From Zelopaecilomyces penicillatus (lineage: Eukaryota > Ascomycota > Sordariomycetes > Hypocreales > Pseudodiploosporaceae), in assembly GCA_005765155.1 (NCBI GenBank), contig VCCP01000007.1, positions 2,125,501-2,189,500 of the forward strand: 64,000 nucleotides of DNA, in the 5' to 3' direction. The position numbers and the translations under genes are program-made. Below are positions 1 to 11,136 of the stretch, in pieces (the first letter of the stretch is position 1; each line of letters begins with the position of its first letter). Under the pieces are notes generated by a model, which saw only the letters and a list, made by a program, of their open reading frames with translations, did no database searches and was not told the DNA's origin.

Positions 1-783
1 AGCTACTCTAAACGCTTGCTAGGTGGGTTTGGATGATCATGGCGATGACAGAACGAATAGAAAAACAGCGAGATGAGCAGCAGAAAAACGCCTTTCAGCG
101 GTTGTATATGTATAATCTGTATATTGTTACCCTAATCATTGTTGCTTTGGGCTCATTTGAGCTCTGTTATGGACATTTGCGTCATAGATGTTAACCCTAC
201 CTATAACTCTACGAGCTGGAGCAATGGCGCTCTGGTTCATTGGTGTCTGGAGGCTTGTCACGTTCGTTACTCTACCATTCGCCTGCCTCCATACCACTGC
301 AAATCGGATTCCCCCAACTGGTCCACCACGTGGGGCAACTAAATGCTGGCTGAACCATTGCCCAGGCGTGCAAGATCACGTGGGGTGGTGGGGCAGTTCT
401 GTTCAATGTGGGCTGCACAATTTCGAACCGAATTTTGATATTGCGCGTGACCGGTAGATTCTCGGCCGAAGCTTCTAGGTCTCGCAGCCCTAAGCACCGT
501 CCGCCGGTGAGCCCTCCTCGCCTGCCCCGGAACAAGCCCTTACCACAACCAGTTAGCGCTCGATGTCCCAAAGGCACAACCAGCCTCAAGCGGAACTGTG
601 ATTTTCTCGCCCGTCACTTACTATCGCGACCACTTCCACCAACACCTCGCCCAGGGACCACTAACCCACAGCAGCACAGCAGCAGATTCTCGCCGGTTCG
701 GTTGGAGGATTTGCGTTTCGTTTACCTGAGCTGTCCTTTTTAATACTCTCTTTTCTTTCCCCCCGAAAGGAGTGACTGGTACG
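1..783. other. Upstream region of the uL13 gene, no gene seen
   Basis: No convincing coding region is visible. The short open frames on both strands lack recognisable domains and overlap one another. The last 60 bases before the uL13 start are pyrimidine-rich, as is common in leaders of fungal ribosomal protein genes, so the promoter and 5' leader of that gene probably lie here. Confidence 0.5.
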
Positions 784-1919
784 ATGTCGTCGTTCGAGCC
801 GGTTGTGAGTAAATGACCTACACCTTTTGAGCCCGAGGGGATTTCTGTGGTGTGGTGTGTGTCCTTGTTGAGGGCTTCGAGACGAGGATAGAGCGCAGGC
901 GGGATTGAACGAGGAGGACTGTTCTTGGGAGAACTGCCTGGCGCTGGGCATCTTCGTCTTGAGTCCTCGCACGGGATACCACTGGCGAATTGAGGGGCCA
1001 AACATGACCATACAGAATGGCGGCTAACGATTGTTTGCCATATAGGTTGTCATCGATGGCAAAGGCCATCTCCTTGGTCGACTTGCCAGCATTGTCGCCA
1101 AGCAGCTGCTTAGCGGTCAGAAGATCGTTATTGTCCGCTGTGAGGCGCTCAACATCTCTGGCGAGTTCTTCCGCGCCAAGCGTACGTCACATTCCCAACG
1201 CCCAATCCAACGCCCTCTGCGACAGTGTTTTGTGCCTTTTTCCCACTCAAGCGTGAGGGGCACAAAACCAACCGCTGAGGTCTGAAGTCGAAACGAACAC
1301 AAACGCTGATTTCTCCAACAGTCAAGTACCATGCCTACCTGCGAAAGATGACCCGATACAACCCCACCCGCGGTGGTGAGTCGATATTGCCAGCCTCCTG
1401 AGTCCTACGAGCATCCCCGATTAACGATTTTCCCAGGTCCCTTCCACTTCCGCGCTCCCTCCAGAATCTTCTACAAGGCCGTCCGTGGCATGATTCCCCA
1501 CAAGACTCCTCGTGGCGCCGCTGCCCTTGAGCGTCTCAAGGTCTTCGAGGGTGTTCCCCCCCCTTATGACAAGAAGAAGAAGATGGTCGTTCCCCAGGCC
1601 CTCCGTGTTCTCCGACTGCAGCCTGGCCGCAAGTACTGCACAGTTGGCCGTCTCAGTCACGAGGTTGGCTGGAAGTACCAGGACGTTGTTGCTCGGTACG
1701 TTTTGAATACCCCAATTCGGCTTTGTCTTGATATCTTTATTTTTGAGGGAGCTTTTTGTGACTGACTTTTGGCAAAATAGATTGGAGGAGCGACGGAAGG
1801 CCAAGGGCGCTGCCTACTACGAGCGCAAGAAGGTCGCTGCACGACAACTGTCCGACGCGAAGAAGACCTCCAGCGCCAAGCCAGAGACTGCGAAGGCCCT
1901 TGCGGCTTATGGCTATTAA
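784..1919 (+). CDS. RPL16: 60S ribosomal protein uL13 (L16/L13A family)
   Basis: Structural protein of the large cytosolic ribosomal subunit. Five exons (784-804, 1046-1181, 1322-1375, 1437-1695, 1781-1919) join in frame at GT-AG introns to give 202 residues, the usual family length. The product starts MSSFEPVVVIDGKGHLLGRL and contains the conserved NPTRGGPFHFRAPSRIF and RGMIPHKTPRG segments, and then a basic C-terminal helix rich in Lys/Arg (LEERRKAKGAAYYERKK). The 21-nt first exon followed by a 241-nt intron near the start codon is typical for fungal ribosomal protein genes. Family assignment is firm; the symbol follows yeast naming. Confidence 0.96.
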
Positions 1920-3652
1920 TTAGCCATTCCTTGGCCCTAACCGGCCTTGGTAACCTTCGCATTGTCTGACTTTTCTAGTGCGCTTCATTAGATTGGCGCG
2001 GCGGTTCACAAAGGGAATTACACATGATTTGCTAAGTGATGGCAAGGGCGGCGGCTATTGGGGGGGCGGATGGTTATTCTCCAAAAAAGAAATGGTCTTG
2101 CATGGAATTCTTGTCGTCGGAAACCCAGTCCCCACAACAAAGAAAGAACAAATTAAAGTACTGGAACCCCCAATGATCACCACGGAGAAATGGATTTCTC
2201 TTTTTCCTCGTGAGGATAATCGGATTTGTGTTTCGGGCACACGCTTTTTTTTTCTACTCATCTTTGACAAAAGGGACACAGGGTTTCCATTTTACGGTGA
2301 CGTGGGCACCATGAGAAATGATTCATTTCTTTTTTTACGAGAATGATTTTTCCTTTTTCTTTTTTTTTCCCTTCCCCCTTTGGTACATCCATTTCCCTCA
2401 ATGGTCTGCTCAAGGACGCCAAAGCTGGCTTATATAACGAAATCGGAGGAGAAAAAAGTGAAAAGGTCGGCCAACTGAAAGGAAACGAAAGGGGTGGTAT
2501 GATGATGAGGCGGGGGGGTGGGTGTTACTCTTCCTCTCCAATGCGGGAGGATGTCTAGCATTTTGCACAATTCTAGGAGTAGAAACGGAAATGATCACAT
2601 GTTTTTGAAATGAATGTTGATGTCTGTCCTGTGTTGTATCCTTTTTGATGACGTGATTGTGATGATTATGATGGGGATGTGCGAGATTTGGTGGGAAAAC
2701 CCATCAAGGTTCAAATTGTTTGTGTGTACCGAGGCCACAGATGCATGACCAAGACCGTTAGATACTGATAAGTGAGAATGGTAAAGAGTGATGTGTGTGA
2801 TATGTGTTATGTGGCACAACCCTAGTGTTGAGTAGGCACAATTTCGTTTTGTGATCCTCCAACTATGATAAATTAATGTTTACGATATTTTCTTATGCGC
2901 TGTTGATTTCCGACGACGAAATATAGCTGGGACTTGATACATATGATATCCTATATATGGCCATTATTCGAGTTTACGTGGCATTGATTTTAAAGTACAC
3001 AAGATGAAGCAATGTGGGCACGCTGCGATCAATATATGAGAACAAAACCTAGTTTTACTATGAGAAGATAGCAATGATTTAGTACCACGTTAAAAAGACA
3101 CCGATATCTCTTTCAATCCTCTTTTAGCTCATTCTCCAGGTCAATCATTGATTATCCATGAAAAACCCATGAACGTGTTCCCACCTCCAGGGTAATCCAA
3201 TGTGCTTCACGATTCTGATGCCAAAGATTACCCCACAGTCATGTGGCGATAAGATAAGAAACGGCAGGCCCCCACCCTAGGTTCAGGCGCATACCTCTAT
3301 CTGGATAAAGGGGCCCACTATGGGGGGGAAACTTTAGGACACATCCTCAAGTAGTTGGTGCTTACTTTGCTTTACAACGGCTTTGATTCTTCCAAACCAC
3401 GTCCTCCACCGCGCACCACCTCTCCCCCTATTTCCTTTACGACCGGGCGAATTTGCTCTTTCAACTTTGAAGAATCAAAATCTGTTACGAAAGTCACGGG
3501 AATACCACGCAGAAGACAGTCGAAACCTACTGCGCCCGCTGCCCGTTGCGAGAAAAGGAGGACGGAGGAGACTGAGAAGTGAACTGAGGAATATACCCAG
3601 AGGGAAGAAGGCCAAAACCAAAGCGGGAAAAACGAAGAAAACAACCTCAACC
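1920..3652. other. Intergenic, between uL13 and Sec72-like genes
   Basis: No gene is supported. Open frames are short and low-complexity. The part from about 2,600 to 3,350 is AT-rich. An open frame upstream of the Sec72-like gene (from 3383) runs in frame into it without a stop, but its composition looks like untranslated leader. Confidence 0.5.
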
Positions 3653-4282
3653 ATGTCTGAACTCACCCACTTCGACCTGCAAGCTCTGCACATCGACCCC
3701 GAAACCAACTACATCAGCACATCCCGCCCCTCGCGCGCTCTCAACACCGAGCTCGCACACCTCAACGACATCCACCACGCCCTCCTCATCCAAGACCCCC
3801 CCGTCGCCTCCTTCATCCCGCCTCCCCCGATCCCCGTCAACCCCAAACGCACCGCCCACGTCTCCAAGCTCCGTGACATTGGCAACAGCGAATACCGCAA
3901 ACAGAAATACTCCGACGCCGTTGGCACCTACAGCCTCGGCTACCAAGTAGCTCTCACCCGACCCCTTTGGGAACCCGCTGCGCTCGTGCGCGAAGAAGTC
4001 TCCGCACTGCTAGCGAACCGCGCGCAGGCGCACATGGCGATGCAGGCGTGGCCCGAGGGTGCTGTCGATGCCGAGGCGAGCGTGGAGGCGAGACGTGTAG
4101 GGAATGCGAAGGGCTGGTGGAGGAGGGGTAGGTGTTTGGTGGAGATGGGGAGGTTGGAGGAGGCGCGGGAATGGGTGAAGAAGGGGCTTGAGGTGGAAGG
4201 GGAGGAGGGAGAGTTGGTGACATTGTTAAAGGATATTGATGCGGCGATTGAGAGGAAGAAGGCGGCGGCGTTGTTGCTGTAA
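3653..4282 (+). CDS. SEC72: Sec72-like TPR protein, ER post-translational translocon
   Basis: Probable cytosolic TPR subunit of the Sec62/63 complex, which helps post-translational import into the ER. The single exon encodes 209 residues. After a variable N-terminal segment, an NPKRTAHVSKLRDIGNSEYR stretch (from about residue 63) opens a TPR array: a first repeat with YSDAVGTYSLGYQVAL, a second with LLANRAQAHMAMQAWPEGAV, and a third with GWWRRGRCLVEMGRLEEARE. The LTRPLWEPAALVREEVSAL insert between repeats one and two is what I recall from filamentous-fungal proteins named Sec72. I chose the ATG at 3653 because of its CAACC context and because the protein then has normal length; the frame stays open upstream to 3383. 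The coding strand turns from strongly C-rich (first half) to strongly G-rich (last 200 nt). Confidence 0.75.
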   Translation: MSELTHFDLQALHIDPETNYISTSRPSRALNTELAHLNDIHHALLIQDPPVASFIPPPPIPVNPKRTAHVSKLRDIGNSEYRKQKYSDAVGTYSLGYQVALTRPLWEPAALVREEVSALLANRAQAHMAMQAWPEGAVDAEASVEARRVGNAKGWWRRGRCLVEMGRLEEAREWVKKGLEVEGEEGELVTLLKDIDAAIERKKAAALLL

Positions 4283-5755
4283 AAGGGGAAATCACCAAGG
4301 TAGAGAGTAGTTGGGGCTTTCTTTCGGATGGTTTGGTGGAAGAGGATGGATATCAGGAGGTGTTTTTGGCAGAAGAAATGTATGTATGTATGAGAGCAAG
4401 GAGCGCAAGAGGTTTGGGTCTCCAAGCACACTCAACGCTAGAAACCACGACGATAATGACGATGAGACGATGGGATGATTCTCGATTGTCAATTTTATTT
4501 TAATTCACTAGAAAATACTGCTGTTCTAATCTCTTCTTCCCTCCATTTTACCAACTAAAGCACTATGATCTAAATCCCTAAAAATTCAGTAAAGTGTGAT
4601 AGGAATTAGAGGGGAAAAGGGACAGGCTGTGCATTTGTCCTTTAAAACCTATAGATGACGAGAAAACCGTGGTTTCAGAAGTCATCAATGTGTGGTTACT
4701 ATGAGGGCGTCTGCATGTTTAAGGAGCTCTGAGTCTGGATCCTCATGAGTCTGCTACACTGTGCAGCTATATGGTATCATAAAGTGACAATATCATCATG
4801 TAGGTAGTGCCTACTAATCCAAGATATTCAAACTTCAAGCAACATTTCGGCCATCGATATTCACAATTCTATTTTTTTTTATAGTGCTTTCATTTAGGGT
4901 CCTCGCAAGCATAATGTAATTTCTGATTCATCCCTCTTCCAAGCTGTATGGTTTATCATGGTATGCTATGAAAAAAAAGAGACAAAACAGCAACCTCATG
5001 TACATCATCTCTTTTTGCCTCACCACACTCTCTCACACACACACACATAAGTTCCATCAATCCAGCCTTCTTCTTGCCAAGCTCTAGAACTAACAGTGGT
5101 TTTCTCTCTTGACTGCCACGACCACTCTTCCCAAGTAATAGGTGTGCAACATTATTGACAGAAAACAAAAAAGCCTCGACACCCATCAGGAAGAACATGT
5201 TGGGGTTGGAACGCGAACAGAAAAAGCCAAATCAATTAAACTCGGGTAGTCAATGAAAACATAGTAAAATCTTGAAGTCGTAAAGTTCTCAAGGGGTATT
5301 GTGTATAAAAAAAGCCGTCGTGTTCTTGCGAGTTGCGCTGATCGTAATAATGACTAGCGGTATGTGATTTGGGTCGTGGGACCAGGTCCAGTTCATGTTC
5401 CCGGGTTGATCATAGACGCACGTCCTTGTATCGTTCGTTGCCTGCTGAAAAAAAAAACAAGAGAAGAGATTCAAGCAAGGCTAATATCGTGTTGCCGAAC
5501 TGCAGGCGCAAAAAGCGTAAATTTGTGGTGATGTGCATGGTGGAGAGGCTGGACGAATAGAGTAGGCTTGTGGGCAACCCACAAGCTCTCACGTAGAGAA
5601 TATTGGGCAGCGACGGTCGGCGGTTGTGTCACCCAACGTCTCATCGAACTCAATGGAGAGGACGCGCATCGCAGTCTTTGCACGGCTGGTTGTAGGTGAT
5701 TGAAGGAGTTGCCACTAAGCGAAATGGCAACAGCTAGTTGCAGGCGTGCAACAGT
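4283..5755. other. Intergenic between two convergent genes
   Basis: No gene recognised. It holds the 3' ends of the Sec72-like gene (plus strand) and of the small unknown gene (minus strand). It is moderately AT-rich, with short A and CA runs and no domain-bearing open frame. Confidence 0.5.
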
Positions 5756-6226
5756 TTACACCTTCTCGGAGAACTTGTTTTCCATGACGGAGATCTTTCG
5801 TCTGGGTCGCATGACGGCGTCCTGACTGCTCATACGGCGGTCAAGAGCTCGTTCCAGCTTCGCGCCGAGAGCCAGCTTTCCCATATTGTCCGTCTTCTCC
5901 TCGGTCAGAACGACGCGCTGGGAAGCAAGAGCCTTGTTTTCCATGCGGTCAAGACCAGTGGCGATCTCGCCGATCTCGGCATGGGCAGAGTTTGAGGTCT
6001 GGACGGTAGGCGTGAACGAGGGCGCCATGCTGTAGGTGCTGAAGCGGATGGAGGCACGAGTCTGGTGGCGATGCATCTTGTTAGTTGCTGCGGGCGTCGT
6101 AGAGGAGCGAGGTTCCGGTGCTTTTGGCTGCTTGCGGGCTAATACAGGACGAGGTCTCTCAACAGATGTGGGGAAGATGGAGAAGGTCGGGCTATTATAG
6201 CTCGACTTCTTGCCAGACGCTGCCAT
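5756..6226 (-). CDS. Small basic protein of unknown function
   Basis: I do not recognise the family. From the ATG at 6226 the product is 156 residues, starting MAASGKKSSYNSPTFSIFP. It is rich in Ser, Pro, Arg and Lys in the first half, with an acidic/basic helical C-terminal half (GEIATGLDRMENKALASQRV, LGAKLERALDRRMSSQDAVM) that ends ENKFSEKV. No signal peptide, membrane segment or catalytic motif is visible. An alternative model adds an upstream exon starting at 6589 (MPASLDSSRPIMAPS) and ending at a GTACGT donor near 6541, joined at a CAG acceptor near 6278; the phases agree and the product would be about 188 residues. The amphipathic C-terminal half is what makes a real gene likely. Confidence 0.5.
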   Translation of the reverse strand: MAASGKKSSYNSPTFSIFPTSVERPRPVLARKQPKAPEPRSSTTPAATNKMHRHQTRASIRFSTYSMAPSFTPTVQTSNSAHAEIGEIATGLDRMENKALASQRVVLTEEKTDNMGKLALGAKLERALDRRMSSQDAVMRPRRKISVMENKFSEKV

Positions 6227-9200
6227 GACGGGCCGAATATTTGGAATGGGGTGTGGTGTAGTGTGTGGAATCTGCGACAACAACGGTCGAGTGGAGGACA
6301 AAAATGTGGTGGTGTGGTATTGAACTGCAAGGAGCTAAGAAAAAAGGGGAGGAAAACGTGCGATGGAAAAGAAACAGTCAAAGGGAGGGTGAGACAGGTC
6401 AGGTAAGGTAGAGAAAAGGTTAGGTCAGGCGGGTTGGGATAAAAAGCAAAGACTGTTCCCTCTCCGTCTCTCTCTCTCCTCGGGATAGGAGACGAGACGA
6501 GGACGAGGACGGATTGGCAGAACAAGGAGGAGACAGGCTGACACGTACCGACGGGGCCATGATGGGGCGCGACGAGTCCAAGGATGCAGGCATGGCAACG
6601 GCAGCGGCAGACGAGACGCTTGGAACTGTGAAAAATATGAAAGGGTGGATACGAGATGAGCCTGATGGGACTGGTGACTGGGGCAGAGGCCAGCCAGGGG
6701 TTCGTTGAGGCGGATGTGACCTTATCAGACGGACGACGATAGGAGGAGAGCCTGAGATGCGGCCGAACCGGGGGGTTTGGATAATAATAATGTGAACTTG
6801 GCGCTGGAAGTTGAGAGTTGAGAAGTTGGCTAGAGTCGTCGGAGCTAAACTCTTAGTCAAAGAGACCGTCGGTCGATCGGGTGTGTGCTCGTGTCGCACC
6901 TTGTCGTCGTCTTTGTCGTCGGAAACGTTGGTAGCCGGGGGGAACAGGCGACGAGGAGGTGCGACAGGCAATGACGTTGCAGGGAGGCTAGAGCGAGCAG
7001 AGGAGAGGAGACGACGATGAAGCCGGTAGGAAGGAAGATCAAGGACAGAAGACGAGGAAGGCGACGACGTGAAGAGAAGAGAACGAGAGAAGAAGTGGAC
7101 AGAACAGAGCCAAGTCAACCAGCACTTTTGTGTTGTGTGTATGTATGGTGGTTGTTTCAAGTCAACAAGAGCGAGACAGAGCGAGACGAGAGGGTGCGAA
7201 TGAAGAGCCAGCTGACTGTTAATAAGGACGCGAATGGGGGGGGAAATGGGGGTGGCGGCCACGCTGCGTGGTGGTTGACGGGTGACGAACAGCGCTGCCA
7301 GCTAGTGGAGGGTGGCGTCCAGCCAGCAGCTAGGCAGGTACTCTTTATGTATTAAACATGCCAATCTTCTCAATTGAAGTACACCAAGAATACATAGCAT
7401 CGACCTGCTAGTCCAGGGAGTTCCAGGCACCTTGGAAACGCCATGGGACCAATGCTGCAGCACTTCATCAGTGGACAGTCCCTGTAGATGCTTCTTTTGT
7501 ACAGGCATATCCCCATCTATCGAGTCTGTCCGAGGACGTGCCCTTGTTACTGTTGATTCAATTACTCACTTAGTTGACCCGTATTTCCCTCATGCCTTTC
7601 CGTAACAGATACTGTATCAAACTATTGAATCGGTATCAAAGAGCATCTGCTTCAGTCAACTCTGATGATGATACGGTTTTGGTAGGCAGCTATGCTTCAG
7701 AGCTCACTGGGCTGGAGCACTGACATGCGCAATTACGGGCCGGCAGCTTAAGCAGCTAAAAGCAGCTCCCCAAACGTGCCCACAGTGGAAACGGCTCCAT
7801 CCACCCGCTGAAGAAAAAGCAAGTTGTGCAGCGGGTGCCTTACAGCACAAAACGCGCCAGTAATACTAGCACTGCACTATAGCACTAATTACCTGCCAAG
7901 GTGGAAAAAAGCCAAAATTGCAGTGGAGGATTATGATATCGGAGCCCGGCAGTCATGAATAGGGGCTCCCGGGACTGTCCATTTATGATGCTGCATCTAG
8001 CATGACGGCACACTGATGTGGGAAGATGGTCAATTTGTGATGGTGGTGTAGGTGATTTGATGAGGAAAGGCAGTCTATTTGATTGGGAAAAGCCCTCTCC
8101 TGGCGCCATGCCGCTGTGGAAACCCCGGTCTATTGTCCATCCCAACTGTCCGAGCAAGAATGGATATTTATTCGATGAGTGTGGCGGCTGCTGGAGGAAA
8201 TCAGCCACACTGAGATGCAAATTGCCTGGACGCTATTAGCCCTTCTTATTTACGATTGTGCTTTTTCGAATCTACTACGTAATAGCTAGGGATGCAAAAC
8301 TGCACATTCTCGAGTTGTACGTCGCTAATAATAACACCCTCGCTGTCCCAACATTGTCGATCACCGCACCCTCAGCTCATCTTCCCTGCTCTGCCCTGTG
8401 CAACTCCTCAGCAAGCTAGCCAGACCAGGAGTGCTGTTGTTGCCGAGCACCAGGTATTAACGTTATAGCGTCCGTGTCCGCTGATCCTTTGTGACACCAG
8501 AATGGATACCTAACTTTTAGTGTGTGCTCTGCATTAATATCCAGGCATTTGGAAGCGGCAGGCATGAGAAAAAAGCAATCCAACACCATTCTCAGGAAAA
8601 GAAAAAGATCATAGAGTAAAGAGACAGAATGGCCGAATCAGTACGAATTGCGAGAGACGGAATAAACAAAGAAACGTGCGCATGATCACTTGCATCGCAG
8701 GTCACCTGCATGCGACAATCATGTTTCGTACTGTACAGTCATCCATGCGATGGTGAGTGAGCCTCGGTACAGGGCTGGAATGGAGCGATTTTGATACTGA
8801 GGCCACAACTGAAGCTGCAACGGTCACCACTGTTGGTGGCCTCGGTGGTCTTGGTAGCCTCTGTTCAGCCTCTGAGCCTTCAGTGGTTGCGTGGGTTTAC
8901 AGCCGCTGTACTGCAGCACTACAGTAGGGCAGACCTGTAATGGCGGCAGGCTACAGGGCAGCCCAAATTACCAAGTGTCACTGTGGGGTCAGAGACAAGC
9001 CATGTGCGTCGGCTACGCAGGATCGCCCATGCCACTTTCCACATTTCCCACCCACCAATCACCAACCCACCACACGCATATCCCACTTCTCACATCGTCT
9101 CCTCAGTCCTTTCTTCTGCCACGTTTTCGTCCAATCTGACTCTCCTCCCCCTCAGTTGGCCATCCATTGGCATGTTGGTCTCGTCTCCCGCCTGCTGCTA

Positions 9201-10449
9201 CTAACATTTCTTCTAGTTGCAGCGCGGTAGACTTGCTCCAGCAGCAGTCAGCGCCACCAAAACGCCCGCTTCAAGCCCCGAGCAGCCTATCCAGAGACAG
9301 TGAAAAGTCGACAACTGACAGGCTAGACGTGTCCAGTTCCCGTATTCGTTTTTTTCTTGCTGTCAGCATTCGCCGTGAGATGCTGCCCTCGCCCTTTGCT
9401 GGGGCATTGTCTCGATTGGGTCGACACTGTCGCACCCAACAGTTCACAGCTTCCAGCCAAGGCCTGGGCCAGCAGTCGAACTCTGGGCCAACGCTCCCTC
9501 CCTCTGATGATCGTGTGCTGTTCTGGGACAGAAGCGGCGAAACTACCCCTGTCCGGCATGCGCCTTCACACGTGGCTCGCCAGGGGCTGCAGGCTGTGAA
9601 CCCTCCAGGGATTCATCCAACATTATCGTATCGTGTCTGTTCTGAGCGTCTCCCTGTTCCGCACTTCAGATGCAGGTCACTGAAATGTGATGATGGACCT
9701 GAACCATGGCCCACCTACGGGAATCCGCTCTCCTCATCATTCGGCACACTTGAATTCTTGAGGGGTTTTCTGAGTGCAAAGTAATACTAACAGACAGCAA
9801 GGCCCATAATTACCAAGCAGAGTCCACTCTGGTCATTCCATTCCAAACCCTGGTCCTTTGTGCTTTGACACTTGAGCTGCGGGATTCTGCAGGGACGGCA
9901 TGTGGTAATATGCACTGGGCCTTGAACAGCTTTTCATCTGCCTGACTATGTACATGCAACTTCCTGTCAGCTTGTATTAGGTCCGATCACGACGATGCCC
10001 CTGATTGTGTGTTTTACGAGAACGAAACACATTGACTTGAGCTACGCTCCTTTAGAACAGCTGTGTTGCTGTAAAAAAGCAATAAAAACGACTTGTGTCG
10101 AACTCCCTTAGCATGTCTGACTGATATGGAGCTCTCTGGTAGGGACACCTCTGAGAAGTAGCCCAAATTAATAGTAATGGCTGTCTTTTCCGTCCAAGCT
10201 GGGGAAATGACGACAATTCACGAGAACCACATCGCTGGAATGCTAGACATGTTGTGAGACCGAATCTGTAAACACACATTGTTCCACTAACAACTGGGCA
10301 CCAGCAACTGAATGTACAAATTGGGTAGCAATACCCACAGGCTGCCTGCTATAGCCTAAGAGCTTCGGCGTCAAGCGTCATTACAGCTCTTGAAAGAACA
10401 TCAATCATACTATAATACAATATTGACCTGCCTCTGACAGTCGAGGCTC
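6227..10449. other. Long gene-poor interval
   Basis: About 4.2 kb with no gene I can support. The part next to the small unknown gene (6,300-7,260) is CT/GA-rich and probably includes its leader and promoter. Longer open frames here (minus 6420-7262, plus 9167-9784) have Ser/Pro/Arg-rich composition, no domain and no splice logic. I see no transposon protein remnant. Confidence 0.45.
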
Positions 10450-11136
10450 TCACGCTCGGCTCTTGGATTTGTGAGTTTTCTTGGACGATTTTGACTTTTT
10501 TGATCGATAATCCACCTCGATTTTGTACTTGGCACTGCCTTGTCCTGAAGACGATGCCGATGCTGTTGTTGATCCATGTTCCTTAGCCTTTTCCAAGGCT
10601 GATCCCCCAATGAGTGAGAAAGGTGATCCGCGTTGCTGGGATCGAGATGATACGCCGTAACCGAGCTTTTTTGAGCCTCCCTTGCGAACGTCGGGGAATC
10701 TCCTCTCTGGCGACGGACTGGGACTTGGCCCTGCCATGACGTGTTGTGTTAGCATGATCATCATATTTGCTTTACCCAGAATTTTGAACTTACCAAACTT
10801 GGCGCACTGATCGCAACAACCATGATCGCATGTTTTCTGGTCTTCCTCTACCGAATACTCAATTGACGCGGTTTCAATACCTGCTGCGGGTGTCGTGCAC
10901 CAGCCTTGGTTGTTTGGCCCTTGTTTGCACTGACAGCATATCCAGCTGCCACCCTTTTCACCGAAGAAACAGTTCTGAAGAGGGCAGTCAAGGTTGCTGG
11001 ATTGAGCCGGTGCAAAAGACACGTTTCGACACGGGGTCTCATAGCCAGTCTCGAGGTCAATGAGCGCCGATGGACAGTAGTACCAGACGAGAGAAGAGTG
11101 GCCACAGGGATGATAGCGAGGGTGGCCGTGACACAT
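10450..11136 (-). CDS. Cys/His-rich putative zinc-binding protein, paralog A
   Basis: First of three related genes on this strand. Two exons (11136-10794 and 10730-10450) flank a 63-nt intron with GTAAGT donor, GCTAAC branch-like site and CAG acceptor; because the intron is a multiple of three, the frame stays open through it. The product is 207 residues. The N-terminal 110 residues carry the family framework: M-C-H start, YHPCGH, YYC, PC, C-x5-C, a GSWICCQC core, and CDHGCCDQC. After it comes a paralog-specific tail rich in Ser and Lys, ending KSSKKTHKSKSRA, that looks disordered and could act as a nuclear signal. There is no signal peptide. The Cys/His spacing suggests Zn sites; the function is unknown. 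Confidence 0.72.
   Translation of the reverse strand: MCHGHPRYHPCGHSSLVWYYCPSALIDLETGYETPCRNVSFAPAQSSNLDCPLQNCFFGEKGGSWICCQCKQGPNNQGWCTTPAAGIETASIEYSVEEDQKTCDHGCCDQCAKFGKFKILGKANMMIMLTQHVMAGPSPSPSPERRFPDVRKGGSKKLGYGVSSRSQQRGSPFSLIGGSALEKAKEHGSTTASASSSGQGSAKYKIEVDYRSKKSKSSKKTHKSKSRA
10731..10793 (-). other. In-frame 63-nt intron of paralog A
   Basis: GTAAGT donor, GCTAAC branch-like element about 20 nt before the CAG acceptor, length divisible by three and no stop codon. Retention would add 21 mostly hydrophobic residues between the Cys-rich part and the basic tail. Splicing is favoured by the consensus elements. Confidence 0.65.

Noticed and set aside
6420..7262. 280-codon minus-strand open frame
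   Set aside because: Ser/Pro/Arg-rich translation of CT-rich DNA with no domain; more likely leader and promoter of the small unknown gene.
9167..9784. 205-codon plus-strand open frame
   Set aside because: No recognisable domain, low-complexity composition, and no supporting splice or start context.
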